NCBI RefSeq assembly: GCF_016901135.1
Contig: NZ_JAFEVL010000010.1
Location: forward strand, 491,992-555,991
Source of the DNA: Martinezella lusitana
Lineage (GTDB): Bacteria > Pseudomonadota > Alphaproteobacteria > Rhizobiales > Rhizobiaceae
Length of the DNA stretch: 64,000 nucleotides
Direction of reading: 5' to 3'
Numbering within the stretch: the stretch's first letter is position 1; each line of letters starts with the position of its first letter. This document shows, piece after piece, positions 36,727 through 43,965 of this stretch. The notes beneath the pieces were generated by a model. The model searched no databases. It saw only the letters and a list, made by a program, of their open reading frames with translations, and had not been told where the DNA came from. The translations under genes were made by a program, and so were the position numbers.

Positions 36727-37635
36727 ATGACGAGCATTCTTACCAATAACGCCGCAATGGCTGCTCTCCAGACGCTGCGCACCATCGGCTCCGACCTGCA
36801 GAGCACGCAGAACGCCGTTTCGTCCGGCCTGCGCATCTCCAAGGCTTCCGACAACGCTGCTTACTGGTCGATCGCCACCAGCATGAAGTCCGACGACAGC
36901 GCCATCGGCGCCGTTTCTGACGCTCTCGGCCTCGGCGCTGCCAAGGTCGATACGGCAACCACCGCCGTCACCAGCGCCATCGACGTCGTCGGCCAGATCA
37001 AGGACAAGCTTGTCACCGCCATGGAAGGTTCGGTTGACAAGTCGTCCATCCAGGAAGAAATCGGCCAGCTGCAGCAGCAGCTGCAGAGCGTTGCCCAGTC
37101 GGCTTCGTTCAACGGCGAAAACTGGGTCGTAGCCGCAAACGGCGACTCCGCATCGGTTGTTGCCTCCTTCATCCGCGGCACCAACGGCACCGTTTCGGTC
37201 AGCACGACGTCCTACGCGTTCGACTCCGGCGCAACCGGCAACGTTCTGTTCGGCGCGAGTGCATCCGGCACGATCGACACGACGTCGGGCATCCTCGGCA
37301 CCAAGACCGGCAGCTACTCGGTGTTCAGCCTTGACATCTCCAGCATGACTTCTGGCCAGATCTCCAGCGCCCTGAACATGGTTCAGACCGCTCTGAACTC
37401 CCTGACCAGCATGGGCTCGAAGCTGGGCTCGATCTCCAGCCGTATCGACCTGCAGACGAGCTTCGCTTCCTCGCTCTCCAGCTCGATCGAATCGGGCGTT
37501 GGCAAGCTGGTTGACGCTGACATGGAACAGGAATCGAGCAAGCTGTCCGCTCTGCAGACGCAGCAGCAGCTGGCCGTCCAGTCCCTGTCGATCGCCAACT
37601 CTTCGACGCAGTCGATCCTGACGCTCTTCCGTTAA
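36727..37635 (+). CDS. flaB: Flagellin FlaB
   Basis: This is a 302-residue flagellin, the same length as FlaA and almost the same protein. Differences are concentrated in the first 110 residues (MTSILTNNAAMAALQTLRTI, then a few substitutions) and two sites near the C-terminus. D0/D1 signatures are intact and there is no cysteine. It has its own promoter-like leader and terminator. Next to it on the opposite strand is the ATP-grasp/decarboxylase pair, whose transcript converges on the flaB terminator. Confidence 0.97.
   Translation: MTSILTNNAAMAALQTLRTIGSDLQSTQNAVSSGLRISKASDNAAYWSIATSMKSDDSAIGAVSDALGLGAAKVDTATTAVTSAIDVVGQIKDKLVTAMEGSVDKSSIQEEIGQLQQQLQSVAQSASFNGENWVVAANGDSASVVASFIRGTNGTVSVSTTSYAFDSGATGNVLFGASASGTIDTTSGILGTKTGSYSVFSLDISSMTSGQISSALNMVQTALNSLTSMGSKLGSISSRIDLQTSFASSLSSSIESGVGKLVDADMEQESSKLSALQTQQQLAVQSLSIANSSTQSILTLFR
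37090..37575. repeat. 486-bp block identical between flaA and flaB (copy 2)
   Basis: This is the second copy of the perfect repeat described at 35927-36412. The two copies are in the same orientation, so recombination between them would delete one flagellin and leave a hybrid gene. Confidence 0.9.
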
Positions 37636-37684
37636 TCGGAAACGTCGGCGCAGCGCGCCGGTCGAAATCTTTGAACAAGAAGTC

Positions 37685-37717
37685 AACCGCGCCTATCAAA
37701 GGCGCGGTTTTCCTTTT
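37685..37717 (+). terminator. Intrinsic terminator after flaB
   Basis: AACCGCGCCT and AGGCGCGGTT form a 10-bp stem with an ATCAA loop, followed by TTTTCCTTTTTT. The stem is identical to the flaA terminator. Confidence 0.9.
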
Positions 37718-37743
37718 TTCGTCGCTTGCTGCTGCGGTGGCCT

Positions 37744-39006
37744 CTACGAGGCGGCCGCGAGTGTTGCGCCAGCCTTGCCGCGAACCGCATCGACGAAGCC
37801 GTCGAACAGCTTGCGCATGGCGACCTGCTTGTAGGGATAGATGGCCGGATCATCCATATTGTGGACCACCATCGCGACATCGAGCTCGAACACCAGCAGG
37901 CGCCCGTCGGGGAGTTCGGCGCAGTCGATGCCGAAATAATCGAGCCCGATGTGGCGGTGGAGAGCCGCAAAACTGTCCTTGTGACGAACCGCGAAGTCCG
38001 TATCGAAGTTCTCCATCCAGGCCTGCTCGACGGCGCGCTTTGCCGGGTTTTGCCCCATGCCGGCGCTCAGATAGTGCACGATCCAATGGTCGGAGAGCGC
38101 CATGTGGCTCGCGAAAGCCCTGCCGTTGATGAACACGACGCGCTGCTTGTTGTAGTAGCCGTCCGGGCCGCGGAAATCGATGAAGGGCGCGACGTAGAGC
38201 TCGGGAGCGGGCTGTATCTCCAGCCAGGCTGACAGTCCCGCCAGATCGGCGATGCGCTCCATTCCGTGGCCGGCATGGGTGCTGATCGGCCGGATGACGA
38301 GCGGGAATGCGAGGCCCGGAACGCAGTCTTCCAGGCGTTTGACACCCGCGCCCACGGCGACGAGATCCTGACGTGATACGCGATAGGTGGCCGGCGAGAG
38401 GATTGATGGTTCATTGGCCAGCATTTCGCTCACGCCATCACGTGTCAGCCTGCTGATCAGTTCGGGATTGCGGTTCATGACAGGGCCGTCGAAACCTGCA
38501 AGCAGCTTTTTCATATGGGCGAGGAGAGGTGCGTTTTCGGTCGATTCCCCGATTGCCATGAAGGCCACGTCGTATTCCGGCAGATCTGCGAGCGCGGTGG
38601 TCTCGAGGTCGACATAGTGCAACCACAACACACAATTGCTGCCGGCCAGCAGGAAGTCCACCGGCGTGTTCGCCATGAAATCGCCTTCCGTGACGAAGGC
38701 CAGAAGGCGCGGGCCGGTTCCATTGCCATGGACCACACAGAAATCGCGGCGCAGCTGCACGGCATTGTGCAGGATCTGGCGGGCCTCCTCGGTGCGGCTC
38801 AGCGTTTGCAGGATCGTCGCCAGATCCAGGAATGCGGCGGCATCGGTGTGATCCGCCGTCGCGCGCTGCATCAGCTCGTTCCAGAGCGGCGTCACGTCGC
38901 GGCCGGCATAGACGAGCGATACGATTCTCTGCATGCCCAGAATGCGGGCTGCGGCCGACGTGTCCAGTGAGGCCGAGGCGGTAAAAGGGGCTTTGGTCAT
39001 CAGCAT
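37744..39006 (-). CDS. TPR/ATP-grasp-like protein in the flagellin block
   Basis: This is a ~420-residue soluble protein of unknown function. The N-terminal ~95 residues look like helical repeats of TPR type (AAAFLDLATILQTLSRTEEA). A Rossmann-like pre-domain follows, and the C-terminal half resembles an ATP-grasp ligase of RimK type: FPLVIRPISTHAGHGMERI in the nucleotide loop, KQRVVFINGRAFASHMAL, and the metal region DYFGIDCAELPDGRLLVFEL. The loop lysine appears replaced by Arg and the usual ExN metal pair by ExD, so activity is uncertain. Its start overlaps the decarboxylase stop (a nearby ATG gives TGATG), so the two are translated together. A role in making or attaching a filament modification is speculation from position. 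Confidence 0.75.
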   Translation of the reverse strand: MLMTKAPFTASASLDTSAAARILGMQRIVSLVYAGRDVTPLWNELMQRATADHTDAAAFLDLATILQTLSRTEEARQILHNAVQLRRDFCVVHGNGTGPRLLAFVTEGDFMANTPVDFLLAGSNCVLWLHYVDLETTALADLPEYDVAFMAIGESTENAPLLAHMKKLLAGFDGPVMNRNPELISRLTRDGVSEMLANEPSILSPATYRVSRQDLVAVGAGVKRLEDCVPGLAFPLVIRPISTHAGHGMERIADLAGLSAWLEIQPAPELYVAPFIDFRGPDGYYNKQRVVFINGRAFASHMALSDHWIVHYLSAGMGQNPAKRAVEQAWMENFDTDFAVRHKDSFAALHRHIGLDYFGIDCAELPDGRLLVFELDVAMVVHNMDDPAIYPYKQVAMRKLFDGFVDAVRGKAGATLAAAS

Positions 39007-40487
39007 TGGCGAAGATCCTGTCGGGAACCGAGTGTCAAAATGCCCTGAACGAGCGCGTCTATGTCCGCCTGTCGCGTGCGATGGTTCACGATCGCGGCGC
39101 GGATTGCCGGCTGTCCGTTCAGATGGGTCAGAGACGGAGCGACCCGGCCTTCGGCATGGAGGCGTTCGACGATATCAGCGTTAATGGCCGGTGGTGCCTC
39201 GCCGTCGGGGCCGACATAGGCAAAGCAGACGATATTGAGCGTGACAGGCGCCAGCAGCTTCAGGACCGGTTCCCGCTCGATCCTTTGGGCGAGGCCGCGC
39301 GCCAGCATGCAATTGGCGCTCATCGCATTGCCCAGCGCCTTGACGCCATAGGTCTTTAGAGTGAACCAGGTCTTCAGCGCGCGGAAGCCACGGGAAAGAT
39401 CCGGGCCGTAATCGCAGGGCCACCAGTCGCCGCCCGCAAGGCCCGTGGCTGCGCGGCTGAGATAGGCGGCTTCCGATGCAAAGGTTTGACGCTGCCACTC
39501 GCTGTCCCGAACGAGCAGGAAGCCGGCATCGTAGGGTACCTGGCCCCATTTGTGGAAATCGAAGGCCAGCGAATCGCAGGTCTCGATGCCCGCGAACAGA
39601 TCGGCGAGATCCTCGCTCAGGATACCCAGCGCGCCCAGCGCACCGTCGACGTGAAAATGAAGATCGTAGCGGTCAGCGATGCCGCGCAGGGCGGCCAGAT
39701 CGTCAACGGCGCCGGTATTCACGGTTCCCGCGCTTCCGATCACGAGAAATGGCGTGTGCCCCTCTTGCCTGTCGCGCAGGATCGCCTGCTCCAAGGCGGG
39801 CACATCGATCTGCCCGGCGGTGTTGACCGGGATGCGCCTCAGCTGATCGCTGCCGATCCCGGACATCTCGAAGGCGCGCGGCACGCAGCCATGCACCTCA
39901 CGCGACGCATAGGCCACCAGCCGAGCTTCGTCGGATAGCCCCGTCGCTCGAACATCGGCGCCGAGTTTGCGGCATCTTGCAAGTTGCACCGCCACGAAAT
40001 TGGCTTGAGACGCGCCGGTCAGGAATATGCCGCCGGCCGTATCCGGAAACGAGAATATCTGGCGTGTCCAGCGGATGATCTGGCGTTCGACCTCGATCGG
40101 CATGTGGTCTCGCCCGCCGAGATTGGCGTTCATCCCTCCGGCGAGCATTTCGGCAAGCATGCCGGTAACCGTGCCGCCGCCCTGCACCCAACCCATGAAT
40201 CCCGGATGGATATTGCCGCTGCCATAGGGGAGAATGTTGTCGCGGAAAATCGCATGGACATCTTCGAGGTCGCTTGCTTCGATGGGCAATGGTGCATCGA
40301 ATAGCGCGCGTCCGGAAGACGGGGCGGGTTGCCAGACCGGCTTTGCAGCAAGTGTTTGCAGATGATCGAACATGTCGTCCAGCATCTGATGACCCTGCTT
40401 GCGCAAGGCCTGCCAGTCGTCGGGATCGAGGCTCGTCCGCTGATGGCGATCATCCGCCATCCGTCCGGCGTCCTGCAAGCTAAACAT
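39000..40487 (-). CDS. PLP-dependent group II amino acid decarboxylase-like enzyme
   Basis: This ~495-residue enzyme belongs to the pyridoxal-phosphate group II decarboxylase family (aromatic-L-amino-acid, glutamate and 2,4-diaminobutyrate decarboxylases). Visible motifs are HPGFMGWVQGGGTVTGMLAE, the PLP-contact GIFLTGASQANFVAV, LHFHVDGALGALG with the cofactor-binding Asp, and the Schiff-base lysine in AFDFHKWGQVPYDAG (about Lys313). The substrate cannot be told from sequence. I chose the ATG at 40487 with GAGG upstream; a longer frame reaches 40691 but its extra residues do not look coding. It is divergent from flaC and translationally coupled to the ATP-grasp-like gene. Confidence 0.87.
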   Translation of the reverse strand: MFSLQDAGRMADDRHQRTSLDPDDWQALRKQGHQMLDDMFDHLQTLAAKPVWQPAPSSGRALFDAPLPIEASDLEDVHAIFRDNILPYGSGNIHPGFMGWVQGGGTVTGMLAEMLAGGMNANLGGRDHMPIEVERQIIRWTRQIFSFPDTAGGIFLTGASQANFVAVQLARCRKLGADVRATGLSDEARLVAYASREVHGCVPRAFEMSGIGSDQLRRIPVNTAGQIDVPALEQAILRDRQEGHTPFLVIGSAGTVNTGAVDDLAALRGIADRYDLHFHVDGALGALGILSEDLADLFAGIETCDSLAFDFHKWGQVPYDAGFLLVRDSEWQRQTFASEAAYLSRAATGLAGGDWWPCDYGPDLSRGFRALKTWFTLKTYGVKALGNAMSANCMLARGLAQRIEREPVLKLLAPVTLNIVCFAYVGPDGEAPPAINADIVERLHAEGRVAPSLTHLNGQPAIRAAIVNHRTRQADIDALVQGILTLGSRQDLRQC

Positions 40488-40770
40488 CATCACCTCGTAA
40501 TCGGCCGTTGGGCCGACATTGCCGCCTGGCCGCGTCTTACTCGACATTCGTCGGATCGGCGCAATGCTATGCCGTCCAAGATGGCGCGAGGCTGACTTGC
40601 GTTGTTCAAACGCTCCAAAATGGCAAGATCCCCCCGAAATCGATGCTTTCATGCGCGCGGAGCGAAAAGCTCTTGGGCATACGCAATGCAAGGTGGTGCA
40701 GATGGATTCCCCGAGGGCTCGATTGGCTATTCTCCGGGAAATATGATTCCGTTAATTTTTACGCGCGGCA

Positions 40771-40785
40771 TTAACCTTTTGTTAA
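40771..40785. promoter_or_regulatory. TTAA-N7-TTAA (CtrA-type) box 1 upstream of flaC
   Basis: TTAACCTTTTGTTAA matches the alphaproteobacterial CtrA full-site consensus exactly. It lies in the 438-base divergent region between the decarboxylase and flaC, 141 bases before flaC. Binding is inference. Confidence 0.5.
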
Positions 40786-40832
40786 GGCTAATGCTGTCAT
40801 TTGCAGCTAACGCAACGGTTGGTTAACCACTC

Positions 40833-40847
40833 TTAAGAGCCGGTTAA
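40833..40847. promoter_or_regulatory. TTAA-N7-TTAA (CtrA-type) box 2 upstream of flaC
   Basis: TTAAGAGCCGGTTAA is a second exact match to the CtrA spacing, 62 bases from the first. It ends only three bases before the GCATGAGGC element. A near match with N6 spacing (TTAACCACTCTTAA, 40823-40836) overlaps it. Confidence 0.5.
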
Positions 40848-40850
40848 CAA

Positions 40851-40925
40851 GCATGAGGCTGATTGCCGTTCCCGGCCGCAGACCGGAATGTCCCTTCCAA
40901 ACTCAGCCACAAGGGGCACCCTTCG
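40851..40925 (+). promoter_or_regulatory. flaC leader with conserved GCATGANGC and CCGG elements
   Basis: GCATGAGGCTG (40851-40861) lies 75 bases before flaC, then CCGG-CCGCAGA-CCGG, AATGTCCCTT and AAGGGG before the ATG. The layout is the same as in the flaA and flaB leaders. Confidence 0.5.
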
Positions 40926-41846
40926 ATGACCAGCATCCTCACCAATAACGCGGCAATGTCCGCTCTTCAGACTCTGCGCTCCATCAATACGAACCTCGAA
41001 GATACTCAAAGCCAGGTTTCTTCCGGCTATCGTGTCGCCAAGGCATCCGACAACGCTGCCTATTGGTCGATTGCAACCACCATGCGCTCCGACAACAGCG
41101 CGCTCTCCGCCGTCTCCGACGCGCTGGGGCTGGGTGCGGCCAAGGTCGATACGGCCTATACGGCAATGGACAATTCCATCACCGTCGTTCAGCAGATCAA
41201 GGACAAGCTCGTCGCCGCAACCGAAAACAGCGTCGACAAGGCTGATGTGCAGGAGGAGCTCGCGCAGCTTCAGCAGCAGTTGGAGAGCATTGCCCAATCC
41301 GCCTCCTTCTCCGGACAAAACTGGATGTTTGCGGCCGATGGTGCGTCGGCTTCCGTCGTCTCTTCCTTCGTGCGCAACAATGACGGTACTGTTGCCGTCA
41401 ACAGCACCAGCTACAGCTTCGATACCGGGTCGCAGGGCAATGTCATGTTCGGCGCGGATGCTGCGGGCGCCATCGATACAAGTTCGGGCATCCTCGGTAC
41501 CAAGCAGGATATCAACGGCACATCCTATTCCGTATTCAGCCTCGATATCACCAACATGACGAGCGGTGATATCGCCAAATCGATGAACCTTGTACAAGGC
41601 GCCCTCAACGCCATGACAAGCACCGCTTCGCAGCTCGGTTCGCTCTCGACACGCATCGATCTGCAGACCAGCTTCGTCTCCTCCCTGCAGGATACGATCG
41701 ACTCGGGCGTCGGCAAGCTCGTCGATGCGAACATGGAAGAAGAGTCGAGCAAGCTTTCGGCGTTGCAGACGCAGCAGCAACTGGCGATCCAATCGCTGCA
41801 AATCGCCAACAGCAGCGCGCAGAACGTCCTGGCGCTCTTCAAGTGA
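40926..41846 (+). CDS. flaC: Flagellin FlaC
   Basis: This is a 306-residue flagellin, clearly diverged from FlaA/FlaB (codon choices and many residues differ) but with the same domain plan. It begins MTSILTNNAAMSALQTLRSI and has KASDNAAYWSIATTMRSDNS in D0/D1. A variable middle is followed by QQQLAIQSLQIANSSAQNVL at the C-terminus. It is probably a minor or alternative filament subunit. The start ATG follows AAGGGG. It is placed after the inserted enzyme pair, with its own promoter region carrying two CtrA-type boxes. Confidence 0.96.
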   Translation: MTSILTNNAAMSALQTLRSINTNLEDTQSQVSSGYRVAKASDNAAYWSIATTMRSDNSALSAVSDALGLGAAKVDTAYTAMDNSITVVQQIKDKLVAATENSVDKADVQEELAQLQQQLESIAQSASFSGQNWMFAADGASASVVSSFVRNNDGTVAVNSTSYSFDTGSQGNVMFGADAAGAIDTSSGILGTKQDINGTSYSVFSLDITNMTSGDIAKSMNLVQGALNAMTSTASQLGSLSTRIDLQTSFVSSLQDTIDSGVGKLVDANMEEESSKLSALQTQQQLAIQSLQIANSSAQNVLALFK

Positions 41847-41873
41847 GCCTTGACCGGAGCTTACGTTGAGATG

Positions 41874-41904
41874 GCGCGGCGGCTTTTCTCTCTTGTCGCC
41901 GCGC
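41874..41904 (+). terminator. Hairpin after flaC
   Basis: GCGCGGCG and CGCCGCGC can form a perfect 8-bp GC stem around a 15-base loop, starting about 28 bases after the flaC stop. No long T-run follows, and its right arm overlaps the start of the next TCGCACAAG-like element. Confidence 0.45.
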
Positions 41905-41915
41905 ACAAGCTTTTG
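41902..41915 (+). promoter_or_regulatory. CGCACAAG element upstream of flaD
   Basis: CGCACAAGCTTTTG matches the core seen before fliF, flgF, the fliH-like gene and flhA. It is 190 bases before flaD and is followed by GTTAACC. A GCATGAGGCC element (42037-42047) lies nearer, 68 bases before the ATG. Confidence 0.4.
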
Positions 41916-42104
41916 TTAACCTTGCCGCGTAACTGATTTGCAGTTTTCTGCGCAGGGCCCGTTTTTCGATCTCTTTGGAGCGATTTCGGCACCTTGTTTT
42001 AGCGACGGGCCGTGCCGGGATCTCTCCCGCTGGTGGGCATGAGGCCAATCGTTGCTGCCGGATCGGCCCGGTTTGCCAGTTCCAATGGAATTACGGATGT
42101 TCAG

Positions 42105-43085
42105 ATGAGCAATGTGACGACGAATCGTGCCACGTCCGCGGCACTGACCGTGTTACGCGGAGTCAACAAAGATCTGGGTATCGTGCAGCAGCAGGTTTCA
42201 TCCGGCTTTCGCGTCGAAACTGCAAGCGACGATCCCACCTATTGGTCGATGGCGACAACGATGCGCTCGGACCAGAGCAGCCTTTCCACGATTACGGACG
42301 CACTCGGCCTCGGCTCGTCCAAGGTCGACACGGCGTCCACGGCCATGGATAGCGTCGTAAGCCTGCTGACCCAGATCCAGGCGAAGTTGGTTTCGGCGCA
42401 GGAGCCCGGCACGAACAAGGATGCCGTCAACGCCGATATTCAGCAGCTCAAGAGTCAGCTGCAATCGGTCACGCAGTCGGCGTCCTTCTCCGGCGAGAAC
42501 TGGCTCTACAATACCAATCAGCAGGCCACGACGCAGCAATCCGTAATCAGCAACTTCACCCGCGGTGCCAGCGGGCAGATAAGCCTCGTGTCGATCAACT
42601 ACGACAGTTCACAAACCCTGATGATCGATACTGCCGATCCGAGCCGCGGATTGCTGACCAAGAATGTCGATGCAAGCACGTTCGACACCTCGAGCAGTGG
42701 CAGCACTACGGCCCGCAACTATTATCTTCTGGCCGCCGATAGCGGCACGACGCCGACCGGCGGGACGGAAATCGCGATCTCGAGCAGCACGACGGACGCT
42801 GAATTGACGGATATGCTCAATGTCACGAATTCGCTTCTGACGTCGGCAACCTCGGCGGATTCGACCCTGGGCCTGATGAAGTCGCGCATCGATGACCAGT
42901 CCAGCTATATTTCCAAGCTCAGTGACGCCATCAAGAGCAGTGTCGGCGATCTCGTCGATACGAACATGGAAGAGGCGTCGGTGCGGCAGAATGCCCTCCA
43001 GACGGCGCAGCAGATGGGCGTCCAGTCATTGTCGATCGCCAATAGCATGGCGAACAAGGTGTTGATTCTCCTTCAGGCGAAATGA
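42105..43085 (+). CDS. flaD: Divergent flagellin FlaD
   Basis: This 326-residue flagellin is the most distant of the four. It begins MSNVTTNRATSAALTVLRGV rather than MTSILTNNAA but keeps the flagellin N-terminal pattern (VSSGFRVETASDDPTYWSMA). It also keeps the C-terminal D1/D0 helices (ALQTAQQMGVQSLSIANSMA). The variable middle is longer and Ser/Thr-rich. It is probably a minor filament component, as in other rhizobia. I start at 42105; the longer frame from 42012 lies within the leader, which carries GCATGAGGCC. Confidence 0.94.
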   Translation: MSNVTTNRATSAALTVLRGVNKDLGIVQQQVSSGFRVETASDDPTYWSMATTMRSDQSSLSTITDALGLGSSKVDTASTAMDSVVSLLTQIQAKLVSAQEPGTNKDAVNADIQQLKSQLQSVTQSASFSGENWLYNTNQQATTQQSVISNFTRGASGQISLVSINYDSSQTLMIDTADPSRGLLTKNVDASTFDTSSSGSTTARNYYLLAADSGTTPTGGTEIAISSSTTDAELTDMLNVTNSLLTSATSADSTLGLMKSRIDDQSSYISKLSDAIKSSVGDLVDTNMEEASVRQNALQTAQQMGVQSLSIANSMANKVLILLQAK

Positions 43086-43130
43086 TGGTCGGGCGGCGCG
43101 GCCAGATCGGCGACGGTCCTGTCTTCATCC

Positions 43131-43144
43131 TCGCACAAGTTTGA
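43131..43144 (+). promoter_or_regulatory. TCGCACAAG element upstream of the fliH-like/motBC operon
   Basis: TCGCACAAGTTTGA lies 189 bases before the next start, the same core as before fliF, flgF, flaD and flhA. The 247-base gap otherwise shows no gene. Confidence 0.45.
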
Positions 43145-43332
43145 CTGCCTACGGTCCATCGCAGTGGCATGGTTGCGCAGTTTGCCGGTGACATCAGTCG
43201 TCATTTCCGGCAGCGCAGCCACAGGACGGAAACCGGAAGCGTGATGATCGACGTTTTGAGCATGGGAATTGTTCGGCCCTCTTATGGTATCCACTCGCAG
43301 CGCCTTGCCGATGTGAACGGGGAGATGCACGC

Positions 43333-43965
43333 GTGAGCTTGGTATTATCCCGATACCTCAAGGATTTCAGCGCCGAACAGGCACCATCCTCCGACGTGGT
43401 GGACATGGCGTTCGGCGAGATGGCCGTTGTCCCAGATAGTCCGGTAGAGCCGCCGGTTGATATCGAGGCGGAGCGCCGCGAGGCATATGCGGAAGGGCAC
43501 GAGGCGGCCACGCAGCAACTGTCTGAGAAGCATCAGGTTGAGCTCGAGGCCATGGCGGGCTCGTTCCGCAGCGAAATCGACGCCCTGCGGGCACGCTATG
43601 AGGAGCAGGCGGCGGAAAGGATTGCGGCAGACATGACGCGTATGGCGACGATGCTCGGCCAGGCGATCAGCGCGGAAGCCGCCGCGGTGCTTGCGCCGAT
43701 CATGACCGAAACGCTGACCGCCAGCGCCGTCGCCGATCTCGCCGATCTGGTCAAGGCGGCGATCCTCGACGGCAGCGCCGGTCCGATTGTGGTTAGCGGG
43801 CCCCATCATCTCTTTGAAGCCCTTCACGCCCATCTCGGCGACGATGGCGCTCTCCTGCGCCACGTCGAAGCGCCGGATGTCGATCTCGCCGTCACGATCG
43901 GCGATAGCGTTCTTGTGACGCGCATGTCCGCCTGGGCCGCCAGCCTGAGAGAGATTCTGAAATGA
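43333..43965 (+). CDS. FliH-like protein (candidate export ATPase regulator)
   Basis: This is a 210-residue protein with an acidic N-terminal third, then a charged helical segment (ERREAYAEGHEAATQQLSEK) and a likely coiled coil (about 50-105). An alpha/beta C-terminal domain (about 105-205) ends in AWAASLREILK. This matches the plan of FliH/YscL/HrpE stators that regulate FliI. No other fliH is present in the window. It starts with a GTG-like frame at 43333 and overlaps motB by ATGA. Homologues are usually annotated hypothetical. I am fairly sure of the gene and moderately sure of the FliH role. Confidence 0.75.
   Translation: MSLVLSRYLKDFSAEQAPSSDVVDMAFGEMAVVPDSPVEPPVDIEAERREAYAEGHEAATQQLSEKHQVELEAMAGSFRSEIDALRARYEEQAAERIAADMTRMATMLGQAISAEAAAVLAPIMTETLTASAVADLADLVKAAILDGSAGPIVVSGPHHLFEALHAHLGDDGALLRHVEAPDVDLAVTIGDSVLVTRMSAWAASLREILK

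Noticed and set aside
35564..37635. Near-identical flaA/flaB considered as an insertion-type duplication by a mobile element
   Set aside because: No transposase, terminal inverted repeats or target duplications were seen; gene conversion or tandem duplication explains it.
37744..40487. Decarboxylase/ATP-grasp pair considered as a recently mobile island
   Set aside because: Base composition looks like the surroundings, and no integrase, tRNA or repeats border it; its spread by older transfer remains possible.
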